Shown piece by piece: positions 1 to 6,278 of a stretch of DNA of 16,718 nt; within the stretch, counting starts at the first letter, position 1; the number at the start of each line of letters is the position of its first letter. The translations under genes were made by a program, and so were the position numbers. The stretch is from Betaproteobacteria bacterium TMED156 (lineage in GTDB: Bacteria; Pseudomonadota; Gammaproteobacteria; Burkholderiales; Burkholderiaceae_A). The notes below the pieces were generated by a model. That model saw nothing but the letters and a program-made list of their open reading frames with translations. It was not told where the DNA came from and ran no database searches. The stretch spans positions 1-16,718 of the forward strand of contig NHHF01000115.1 in the NCBI GenBank assembly GCA_002171155.1, read 5' to 3'.

Positions 1-2050
1 CAAGCCAAATAGCAAACGCTGCGTTCCCGTGGGATTTGTAATCTTTTTCTAAATCTGCTCTAGTGGGCAAATCTCCAACAGAACCGTGATGAATTGCTTG
101 CATAGCAAGATCAGCCCACTTTTGTCTTTCACCAGCATCTTTGTCTATATGAGATATGTTTACCTCAAATCTTTCCGCTGCCATCTCTCTGAGTTCTTTA
201 TCAAAGTGAGGTATTTTTTCTCGAAGCATATGAAAATCTTCGGCAGATAAAACAAGCAGTTCGGTTTCTTCCGTTGCAGAGCAATCAGCTGTTCTGTTCA
301 CACCATTTAATAACGACATTTCACCAACAATTTCACCTTTTTCTAGAATGAGATCAGGGTGGTCAGGACTCTCCACTTTCAAACTACCATTCCTTATTAC
401 ATACATTGATTCAGGTGTATCACCTCTTGTATAAACCATTTCAGATTTATGAACAAACCTAGGTTTTAGATGCCCTATGATCGCAGTCATGTCCTCTGGG
501 TCTAATTTATAAAACAAAGGTACTTCAGCTACATCCTTCATTGCTTTTGCAAAGAATTTCTCTTTATCAACAGCAGCTTTTGATATTACATAAGCTGTTT
601 TTCTGAGATATCCTCCTTTTTGATTAATTAATTGATCTAGTAAAACAAAAAGTAAACCACCAACAACAGCACCTAGCAAAAGTAAAAAAAAATGATGTTC
701 TCCTTCTAGTCTCTCTTGTGAATTAGTTGCAGAAGTTAATTCTAAAACAGTTGGAGCCACTAATTCTATTGCCAATGCAGACAGTAATGCTCCAGCACCA
801 AACGCATAACCAACAAAAGCAAGAAGGCTTATTTTTTTCACATACCAAATAAAATTTATTTTTTCAATTCCCATTGCTGCTAATCCTGCAGCTGAACCAA
901 TTATTAGTATTGATCCTCCAGTACCTGCACAAAAGGCCAAAAACTGCCAAAGAAAACTGTCTTTTGGATAAACGTCCATTGGGAACATTTTTATTGAGGC
1001 TGCCACCATAGGAACATTGTCAACAAGAGAACTCATCAAACCAATAATAGCAATAATAAGTTCAACACTTCCCAATGTTTCACTGAGCCACTTTGCTAAG
1101 TCAGGTAGGATCTTACTATGTTCCAAGGTAGCAACTGCAAGCAATATTCCTATAAAAAATATTATTGAGCTCATGTCAATTTTTGAAAGTGCATGAGCGA
1201 GTGATAGATTGTCTTTCTCCTCTGAACTTTTATTTTTGTGTAGTAAATCGGTTATCAACCATAGAAAACCCAAACCAAACATTACTCCTAAAAAAGGAGG
1301 AAGATGAGTAATCATTTTGAAAATTGGAACTGAAACTAGTACACCAATTCCAGTGTAAAAAATAATATTTCTGTCGGATTCAGAGGTCGCTGCATGTCTA
1401 GACAATCCAACTGTTGTTTTTGGGCCAACCACTGTTTTTCCCTTGAGGGAGTTTGAAACAAAAACAAGAGGTATGATTGCTGCAACAACAGATGGAATGA
1501 ATACTTGATATATAACTGTTACTGCAGAAATTTTATCAGCAACCCACAGCATTGTTGTTGTTACATCACCTATTGGAGACCATGCTCCACCAGCATTTGC
1601 AGTAATTACAATTAAGCCAGCAAACAAGAGTCTATCTTGTTTGTTTCCCAAAATCTTTTTTAATAATGAACACATTACAATAGTTGTAGCTAAATTATCC
1701 AAAACAGCACTAAGAAAAAAGGTAGCTAAACCCAACTGAAACATTAAAGTTGATAATTTAGTGGTCTTAATTCGATCAGTTATAATGTCGAATCCATTAT
1801 GAATATCAATTAATTCGACAATTGTCATTGCCCCCATAAGGAAAAATACAATTTGTCCTACCTCAATAAGTGTATGCCCTAATTTGTCATGAGCCACATC
1901 ATGAGCAGATAGCCCGCTCAACATGGCAAAGGTTACCCACATTAATCCAGCTCCAATAAGGGCAATAGCTGATTTGTTCACTTTTAGAGGATGTTCTAAA
2001 GCAATTGCTGCATAAGAAATTATGAAAATAATGGAAAGAGCTGCTATCAC
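1..2050 (-). CDS. nhaD: NhaD-type Na+/H+ antiporter with C-terminal cyclic-nucleotide-binding domain (3' end outside window)
   Basis: Translating the complement gives 683 residues without a stop up to the window edge. Residues 1 to about 470 are a multi-spanning membrane protein of the NhaD family, which exchanges cytoplasmic Na+ for H+. Recognisable stretches are FFLSAVLDNLATTIVM, NAGGAWSPIGDVTTTM and SSLVDNVPMVAAS. Residues about 515-625 form a cyclic-nucleotide-binding domain whose phosphate-binding cassette reads VGEMSLLNGVNRTA (Gly576, Glu577, Arg586), so ligand binding is plausible. Plain NhaD proteins are about 480 residues long, so this is an antiporter plus sensor fusion. The tail after the CNB turns hydrophobic at the edge (AAFAIWL), so a further membrane segment may follow outside the window. 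The start is GTG at 2050, with GGAGG eight bases upstream. No ATG lies close upstream in frame. Family assignment is firm; control of transport by cAMP or cGMP is inference. Confidence 0.9.
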   Translation of the reverse strand, partial: MIAALSIIFIISYAAIALEHPLKVNKSAIALIGAGLMWVTFAMLSGLSAHDVAHDKLGHTLIEVGQIVFFLMGAMTIVELIDIHNGFDIITDRIKTTKLSTLMFQLGLATFFLSAVLDNLATTIVMCSLLKKILGNKQDRLLFAGLIVITANAGGAWSPIGDVTTTMLWVADKISAVTVIYQVFIPSVVAAIIPLVFVSNSLKGKTVVGPKTTVGLSRHAATSESDRNIIFYTGIGVLVSVPIFKMITHLPPFLGVMFGLGFLWLITDLLHKNKSSEEKDNLSLAHALSKIDMSSIIFFIGILLAVATLEHSKILPDLAKWLSETLGSVELIIAIIGLMSSLVDNVPMVAASIKMFPMDVYPKDSFLWQFLAFCAGTGGSILIIGSAAGLAAMGIEKINFIWYVKKISLLAFVGYAFGAGALLSALAIELVAPTVLELTSATNSQERLEGEHHFFLLLLGAVVGGLLFVLLDQLINQKGGYLRKTAYVISKAAVDKEKFFAKAMKDVAEVPLFYKLDPEDMTAIIGHLKPRFVHKSEMVYTRGDTPESMYVIRNGSLKVESPDHPDLILEKGEIVGEMSLLNGVNRTADCSATEETELLVLSAEDFHMLREKIPHFDKELREMAAERFEVNISHIDKDAGERQKWADLAMQAIHHGSVGDLPTRADLEKDYKSHGNAAFAIWL

Positions 2051-2058
2051 TTTGTTAA

Positions 2059-2063
2059 CCTCC
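2059..2063 (-). promoter_or_regulatory. Ribosome binding site fixing the nhaD GTG start
   Basis: On the minus strand GGAGG lies eight bases before GTG at 2050. This supports GTG as the start codon, since no in-frame ATG is close by. Confidence 0.75.
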
Positions 2064-2076
2064 GATTTCGGTTCTT

Positions 2077-2105
2077 GTAATAATTAAAAATTACTGAATT
2101 TTCAA
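2077..2105 (-). promoter_or_regulatory. Putative sigma70 promoter of nhaD
   Basis: On the minus strand TTGAAA (2100-2105) and TATTAC (2077-2082) are separated by exactly 17 bases, matching the -35 consensus at five of six and the -10 consensus at four of six positions. Transcription would begin about 20 bases before the start codon. The region is AT-rich, so chance matches are possible. Confidence 0.4.
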
Positions 2106-2164
2106 TATTTGTAGTCGGACTATAAATTTGATTTAGAACAAACTTTTATGTAATAAATTAACTA

Positions 2165-2563
2165 TCACTCAAAAACACTTAAATTATTTTTTACGAAAAT
2201 TGCATCCAAGGATTGTTGAAGCTCTTCTTTTGGAATTGAGAATTTAGATAGGAATCTATCAAACAATTCCAACTCCTCAGGCTCAGCTACTTCATCAGAA
2301 TGCAGAGAGTCATACACGTTAAGTAAAATACAAACTTTTTGATCTTTACTAAGAGAGTTGGAAGCAATTTCTAGAAAATCCTCAACAGAAGTTTCCCTAA
2401 CAAAGTCTAGAGCCTTTTCCAAAAGTTGATCATTTCCTCCAACTACAGTTTTTAATTGTCCCCATTCTTGCTGTGCAATAGTTCCGTCAACCGAGGACAT
2501 ATAAATAAGACTAGATGCCATCATGAGCATAGGTTCAAATTTGACTGAGGAATCATCAACCAT
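2165..2563 (-). CDS. TerB-like (tellurite-resistance B family) small protein
   Basis: This 132-residue soluble acidic protein has no signal peptide or membrane segment. The segment LIYMSSVDGTIAQQEW resembles the TerB-family core, where a hydrophobic helix is followed by a D-G-x-(I/V) turn and an acidic helix. The rest is helical (EDFLEIASNSLSKDQKV, ELFDRFLSKFSIPKEE), as expected for the all-alpha TerB fold. TerB domains are linked to membrane-associated stress complexes and possible metal binding, but lone small members like this have no settled function. The start is ATG at 2563 because GGAG lies seven bases upstream; an upstream extension of 20 residues is possible but has no good ribosome site. 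It reads towards nhaD with a 114-base gap and is divergent from the TIGR03643 gene. No other ter genes are present, so a tellurite role should not be assumed. Confidence 0.7.
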   Translation of the reverse strand: MVDDSSVKFEPMLMMASSLIYMSSVDGTIAQQEWGQLKTVVGGNDQLLEKALDFVRETSVEDFLEIASNSLSKDQKVCILLNVYDSLHSDEVAEPEELELFDRFLSKFSIPKEELQQSLDAIFVKNNLSVFE

Positions 2564-2614
2564 TTTGTTTCTCCAATTTATTATTATTTTTTTTCTTTTA
2601 TTAAATAGTGGTAG

Positions 2615-2620
2615 ATTATA
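2615..2620 (-). promoter_or_regulatory. Possible -10 element upstream of the TerB-like gene
   Basis: A perfect TATAAT on the minus strand sits about 50 bases before the chosen ATG. No good -35 hexamer is visible at 16-18 bases, so this is weak. Confidence 0.25.
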
Positions 2621-2691
2621 CAAACTATTTTCAAATAAGATACGAAGATTCTAACATTTTAAAAAATTAACAAGTCTAAAATTAAGAATCA

Positions 2692-2720
2692 TTGATAAAA
2701 AAAATATACTATTTCATAAA
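2692..2720 (+). promoter_or_regulatory. Putative sigma70 promoter of the TIGR03643-family gene
   Basis: TTGATA (2692-2697) and CATAAA (2715-2720) are 17 bases apart. A second overlapping pair, TTGAAA (2721-2726) and TTAAAT (2744-2749), is also 17 apart. Either would give a short leader before the TTG start. In such AT-rich DNA both are tentative. Confidence 0.35.
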
Positions 2721-2767
2721 TTGAAAAGTAAATCAATGCTAATTTAAATAATTAAATTGTAAAGATT

Positions 2768-3028
2768 TTGAAAAAAAATAATAATCTATCAAATTCATGT
2801 ATCTCAAGAATTATTGAAATGGCCTGGGAGGATCGGACTCCTTTTGAAGCTATTAATTCACAATTTGGATTAAACGAAAGTGAAATAATAACTCTGATGA
2901 GATTGCATCTAAAAAGAAAATCATTCCAATTATGGAGGTCAAGAGTAACAAAAAGATACACGAAACATCTGAAATTAAGATTGTCAGCAGTGACAAGAGC
3001 GTACAGCCCAAGACAATATAAGAAATAA
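2768..3028 (+). CDS. TIGR03643 / DUF2805 family protein
   Basis: The 86-residue basic protein matches the TIGR03643 (DUF2805) family as I know it: RIIEMAWEDRTPFEAI, then a Gln-Phe-Gly-Leu turn, then IITLMRLHLKRKSFQLW and RSRVTKRYTKHLKLR. The order suggests a small helix-turn-helix-like fold, and the many Arg and Lys residues suggest nucleic-acid contact, but the family has no established function. The start is inferred as TTG at 2768. A stop codon lies only five codons upstream in frame, and the only later ATG falls inside the conserved core. The ribosome site is weak. It converges on the adhesin-E-like gene with three bases between the stop codons and no terminator. Family assignment is good, start moderate, role unknown. 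Confidence 0.8.
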   Translation: MKKNNNLSNSCISRIIEMAWEDRTPFEAINSQFGLNESEIITLMRLHLKRKSFQLWRSRVTKRYTKHLKLRLSAVTRAYSPRQYKK

Positions 3029-3031
3029 CCT

Positions 3032-3424
3032 TTATTTGGTACACATAATTTTCATTAAATCTGAGTCAGGTGTTCCAGCAATAATAATCTTCCAATTTTT
3101 TTGAGTAGGATAACTAGTCAAAACTGGTCCTTTTCCATTCTTTTGAGGATAAGAATTAAGCCGCAATATTTTGTATCTGGCTCTTTTACAATCAAAAGTT
3201 TGTTTTACAGTCACAGAAAGTTCGCCAGATCTTGTTGGGTTTTTATAATTTGCCATAATCCAAACTGTTCTATGGTGATTCTTTTTTTTTAAAGAACCAG
3301 GATCATAAAAAAAAGCGGCCACAGAATTCTGAGAAAAATTGATCCAAACAAACTTAGCTTGAACAAAAAGAGAATAAAGTAACAAAAAAATTAAAACAAA
3401 AAATTTTAAATTTTTTTCAGTCAT
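3032..3424 (-). CDS. Small exported protein, surface-adhesin-E-like
   Basis: The 130-residue product begins with a classical signal peptide: basic N-terminus (MTEKNLK), a hydrophobic run of about 14 residues and a likely cleavage after VQA. The mature part is about 107 residues. It has an early Trp (FVWINF), YDPGSL, a TVWIMANYKN strand, SVTVKQTFDCKRARYKIL, a late Trp (NWKIII) and a Cys near the C-terminus (MCTK). This order resembles the surface-adhesin E family (PF16747), small periplasmic or surface proteins with a likely disulfide between the two Cys. Binding to a host or surface is known only for a few members. It lies just downstream of the acidic repeat protein on the same strand, with a strong hairpin 18 bases before its ATG. 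No good Shine-Dalgarno is visible, so the start is less certain. The product at 10424-10828 is a distant relative. Confidence 0.7.
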   Translation of the reverse strand: MTEKNLKFFVLIFLLLYSLFVQAKFVWINFSQNSVAAFFYDPGSLKKKNHHRTVWIMANYKNPTRSGELSVTVKQTFDCKRARYKILRLNSYPQKNGKGPVLTSYPTQKNWKIIIAGTPDSDLMKIMCTK

Positions 3425-3441
3425 TATTTTTTATCTAAATG

Positions 3442-3468
3442 AATAAACGGGCTTTATGCCCGTTTATT
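3442..3468 (-). terminator. Perfect 11-bp hairpin after the acidic repeat gene
   Basis: AATAAACGGGC and GCCCGTTTATT form a perfect 11-bp stem around the loop TTTAT. The stem begins 15 bases after the repeat gene's stop codon and ends 17 bases before the adhesin-E-like ATG. A terminator for the secretion cluster is the simplest reading. The bases after the stem (CATTTAGAT) are not a clean U-run, so it could instead be an mRNA stabiliser or a leader structure of the next gene. Confidence 0.6.
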
Positions 3469-3483
3469 ATGCTAGTAAATTTA

Positions 3484-4398
3484 TTAACCAATAGTTCCAG
3501 GATCATCTGGAGGAGGTGGAGAATCTTCCATACCACCGCCAGAATCTAGAGGTGGTAGAGGTGCAGTAAAATCTTCGCCACCGCCGGAATCTGAAGGTGG
3601 TGGTGGAGCATAGTCTTGATTTGCACTATCAGTCATAGCAGCATCCATTGCTGCATCAGCAGCATCTGGAGGAGGAGGAGCATAGTCTTCGCCTCCCCCT
3701 AAAGCACCATCTAAACTTTCCATACCTTCTAGGTCAGCTCCTGGAGGAGGCCCATCATAATTAGCATAATCTCCTCCATCTGGACCACCACCCATTGGAG
3801 CACCCTCACCTGGAGGAGGTGCATACCCTTCTCCTTCAGCACCCATTGGATCAGGGCCACCATATGCTTCATATTCTGCACCCATTCCTCCATCCATACC
3901 TGGAGGCTGAAGGCCATCGAAAGCTTCCATTGGGTCGGCACCATTCTCAATGGCTTCGTTGAAATCGGCTCTCATATCAGTCGTAGCAGCTTCATGCATT
4001 TCAGACGGTATTCCCTGCACTTCACATTCTGCACCAGCCGCTTGTGCAGCTGCCTCAAATGCGTCGGCAGGACTAGAACCACCATCGATTGCGTCAGAAA
4101 ATGCATCTTCAGCAGCTTTAGCAATGGCACCCATGTCAGGAGTAATGCCCTCAACATCAATTGCCTCAAATGCGTCAGATGGTGGCATTCCTTCAGTTAT
4201 ACTTGATTCGTAATCTTCTTTTGCATTAGATACGACTTGTTCACACATGCTTGGAGGTGCTCCCATGTCGGTCATCATTTGTGTTGCTGCCTCAGCTCCA
4301 GCTTCAAAAGCATCCATAGGTGTTGGATTGCCAGGTCCTTCCAAAGCTGCATTAAAAGCTTCACCAGCAACGTCAATTATTGGTTGCGCATCAATCAT
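3484..4398 (-). CDS. Very acidic repeat protein, candidate cargo of the adjacent type I secretion system
   Basis: I do not recognise a named family for this 304-residue protein. It has no signal peptide or membrane segment. Basic residues are almost absent (Lys60, Lys94, Arg143; none later), so the pI must be very low. Residues 11-162 hold four copies of an aromatic-(4-6)-G-(2-4)-P-x-(D/E)-A-F unit, with aromatic residues at 15, 63, 100 and 146 and the matching AF phenylalanines at 31, 77, 114 and 160. Copies pair into two super-repeats about 84 residues apart. Residues 163-304 are a Gly/Asp/Pro-rich tail with recurring DYAPPPP-type units near 192, 239 and 263. Two Cys occur (52, 125). RTX nonapeptides are absent. 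ATG at 4398 has a strong GAGGGAGG site seven bases upstream. Its place directly after the ABC and HlyD genes, without a Sec signal, makes it the best cargo candidate; this is inference. Its Gly/Ala/Pro/Asp codons make it clearly richer in G+C than its neighbours. Confidence 0.75.
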   Translation of the reverse strand: MIDAQPIIDVAGEAFNAALEGPGNPTPMDAFEAGAEAATQMMTDMGAPPSMCEQVVSNAKEDYESSITEGMPPSDAFEAIDVEGITPDMGAIAKAAEDAFSDAIDGGSSPADAFEAAAQAAGAECEVQGIPSEMHEAATTDMRADFNEAIENGADPMEAFDGLQPPGMDGGMGAEYEAYGGPDPMGAEGEGYAPPPGEGAPMGGGPDGGDYANYDGPPPGADLEGMESLDGALGGGEDYAPPPPDAADAAMDAAMTDSANQDYAPPPPSDSGGGEDFTAPLPPLDSGGGMEDSPPPPDDPGTIG

Positions 4399-4405
4399 AT
4401 TTATA

Positions 4406-4413
4406 CCTCCCTC
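4406..4413 (-). promoter_or_regulatory. Strong ribosome binding site of the acidic repeat gene
   Basis: GAGGGAGG with a seven-base spacer to ATG at 4398 is the strongest Shine-Dalgarno in the window. It implies that this protein is made at higher levels than the transporter genes upstream. Confidence 0.8.
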
Positions 4414-4528
4414 TTAGACTTTTTTTTAGGAAAACATTTTTTATTTATGTTTCACAATCTAATTCTTATGATAATTAATACAAATAATTTTAATTTTTGA
4501 AAAATCTTCAATCAAAACAGACCATAAA

Positions 4529-4534
4529 ATTATA
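4529..4534 (-). promoter_or_regulatory. Possible -10 element for the acidic repeat gene
   Basis: A perfect TATAAT on the minus strand lies about 130 bases before ATG at 4398. No good -35 hexamer is present at standard spacing, so an activator would be needed or the match is chance. Confidence 0.3.
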
Positions 4535-4643
4535 CTACCTTGCGTGGTAATTAAATACCTAAAAATACTGATATTCAGTCAATGTTAAATATCGAAAAAT
4601 AAATTTTTCCAAGGAAGGTCAAGGAAGTCTTTTTATTTAAAAA

Positions 4644-6275
4644 TTAATTAGGTTCTTTAAAAGCACTATCTAGCCCTTTGGTAATTGGATTAGTAAAGTA
4701 AGTAATTAGTCTTCTTTCTCCAACCCTGAAATCAGCCTTTGCAAGCATGCCAGGGGTTAAATCAGCCTTTTTTCTCATTTTTTGTATTGACATGCTGTCT
4801 AAATCGACTCTGGCTCGGTAAATTGGTTTTTTTTCACCAGTTAATGTTTCTGAAAAAGTATCCTCGGAAAGAAAAACTAATTTACCTTCGATATCACCAA
4901 ATTGTTGAAATGGTAATGCATCAAGCTTAACTGAGACTTCAGACCCAATTTTTAAATCACTTATATCCTTGGGATCAACATCTACCTCTAACACTAACGG
5001 TACGTCTCGTGGTACAAGCTTAATTACAACCTCTCCCTCTTTAACAATTGAACCTTCTGATTGAATAGGAACATCCAAAACGATAGCATCAACAGGAGAT
5101 CGAATCAGTAATTTTCCCTCAACCTTAACCAATGCTAGTTGTTCCTCACGAAGTTGAACTTCAGACTCTTTTTCTTTCTCTAGTTGCTCAACAATTGCTG
5201 CATTTTTTGTGGATAAAGTAGTTTCAGATTGAGTTAAAACCTTAGTAACAGCTAATAAACTATCCTTAGCTTGAATAAAAGCTAAACGAGATACAGCTCC
5301 TTTTTCAAAAAGTTTCTTATGTGCTTCCATCACTTGTCTTTTGAGTTCAACTTGTTGTTTATTGACACTGATTAAATTTCTGAGAGAATCATACTCTTTG
5401 ATTTTTTTAGATAAAATATCTTGATTTGATTCATTTAGTTTATTTTTTAAAGGCATTGGTATTTCTTCACCTTTTAGATTCAACTCTTCAAGAGATAATC
5501 GTTTAATTCTCTGTCGAATTGAATTTAACTTTACGCCAATAATTTTCAAATCTGAATCTACATCAGAGGGGTCGAGAGTTGCTAAAATCTGATTCTTTTG
5601 AACTCTATCTCCTTGCTTTGTAAAAATCTTTGTAATAACACTGCTCTTACTTGCCTGAACTTCAATGTTAGATACTGATGTTACAAATTTTCCACGCGAG
5701 GATACTGTAGTATCGACAAAACTTAAAATTGAGAAAACTAATGAAGAGAAAATTAATGTCAATATTGTGATTCCAGAGTAAACGTGAGCTTTTGATGCAG
5801 GTTTATCGTAAATAGCTTCAGGATCACTTGTTACTTGGGTAAACTCTTCTAAAGGAGAATTTTTTTCGTCAACGACTTTATTATCTTTATTGGCAGTGAT
5901 TTCCGACCGCGTGGAATTTTCTCTCATTAAATCTGTAAGACTTCTGTTTGATTCTCGTAGGTTCAAAGAAAGTTTTTTTAAAAGATTAAGTGCAACATTG
6001 GGCTTTTGACTTAGATATTTTAAGAAATTATCTTTGTCAATTTCTGTTACCGAAATGTCAGTTTTTGCTCGCGCTCCTGCACTTCTAAGACCACCTTCTA
6101 TAACAGCCATTTCCCCAAATAAAGTGCCTTTTTTTATAACAGCCAAAACCGTTAATCCATTAGGCGTCAATTTGACAATCTCAACTTCACCAATATCAAT
6201 TACATAAGCGTAACCTCCGGTTTCACCCTCCTCAAATATAAAATCTCCAGATAAATAATTTCTTTTTTTAGTCAT
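4644..6275 (-). CDS. HlyD-type membrane fusion protein with N-terminal cyclic-nucleotide-binding domain
   Basis: This is the periplasmic adaptor that would join the inner-membrane ABC transporter to an outer-membrane channel. Residues about 5-115 form a CNB domain with cassette FGEMAVIEGGLRSAGARA (Gly54, Glu55, Arg64). A charged linker follows to about 160, then one membrane segment near 168-187 (ILTLIFSSLVFSILSF). Next come the first half of the lipoyl-like domain (IEVQASKSSVITKIF, near 204-240), a long coiled-coil hairpin (about 240-400), the second lipoyl half (LLIRSPVDAIVLDV), a beta-barrel and a typical HlyD ending (LTPGMLAKADFRVGERRLIT). Ordinary T1SS adaptors of about 430-480 residues have only a short cytoplasmic N-terminus, so the CNB is an added cytoplasmic sensor. 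The gene starts three bases after the ABC stop codon with a weak ribosome site, suggesting translational coupling. No TolC-type gene is in the window. Nucleotide-controlled secretion is inference. Confidence 0.88.
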   Translation of the reverse strand: MTKKRNYLSGDFIFEEGETGGYAYVIDIGEVEIVKLTPNGLTVLAVIKKGTLFGEMAVIEGGLRSAGARAKTDISVTEIDKDNFLKYLSQKPNVALNLLKKLSLNLRESNRSLTDLMRENSTRSEITANKDNKVVDEKNSPLEEFTQVTSDPEAIYDKPASKAHVYSGITILTLIFSSLVFSILSFVDTTVSSRGKFVTSVSNIEVQASKSSVITKIFTKQGDRVQKNQILATLDPSDVDSDLKIIGVKLNSIRQRIKRLSLEELNLKGEEIPMPLKNKLNESNQDILSKKIKEYDSLRNLISVNKQQVELKRQVMEAHKKLFEKGAVSRLAFIQAKDSLLAVTKVLTQSETTLSTKNAAIVEQLEKEKESEVQLREEQLALVKVEGKLLIRSPVDAIVLDVPIQSEGSIVKEGEVVIKLVPRDVPLVLEVDVDPKDISDLKIGSEVSVKLDALPFQQFGDIEGKLVFLSEDTFSETLTGEKKPIYRARVDLDSMSIQKMRKKADLTPGMLAKADFRVGERRLITYFTNPITKGLDSAFKEPN

Positions 6276-6278
6276 CTT

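Larger units (their letters stand above)
2564..2767. other. Divergent intergenic region, AT-rich
   Basis: This 204-base stretch separates the TerB-like gene (-) from the TIGR03643 gene (+). It is almost entirely A and T, with candidate promoters for both sides. A 7-base inverted repeat, CATTGAT (2690-2696) and ATCAATG (2732-2738), brackets the candidate plus-strand -10 region. No small gene is seen. Confidence 0.5.
4399..4643. other. 245-base leader/intergenic region between HlyD-type gene and repeat gene
   Basis: Unlike the ABC/HlyD junction (3 bases), the cargo candidate is separated from the adaptor gene by 245 AT-rich bases. These hold a perfect TATAAT on the minus strand, a tandem AAGGAAGGTC/AAGGAAGTC repeat (4611-4629) and the strong ribosome site. 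No small reading frame is convincing. The layout suggests a separate promoter and a long leader for the repeat gene. Confidence 0.5.

Noticed and set aside
2165..2563. Tellurite resistance operon
   Set aside because: Only one TerB-like domain is present, with no TerC, TerD or TerZ beside it.
3729..4213. Several open frames overlapping the acidic repeat gene on both strands
   Set aside because: They are mirrors of its repetitive Gly/Ala/Pro/Asp codons; only the 304-residue frame has a strong ribosome site and coherent protein repeats.
3484..4398. RTX toxin or adhesin with GGxGxDxxx calcium repeats
   Set aside because: Gly/Asp-rich stretches exist, but no nonapeptide periodicity; the repeat unit is different.
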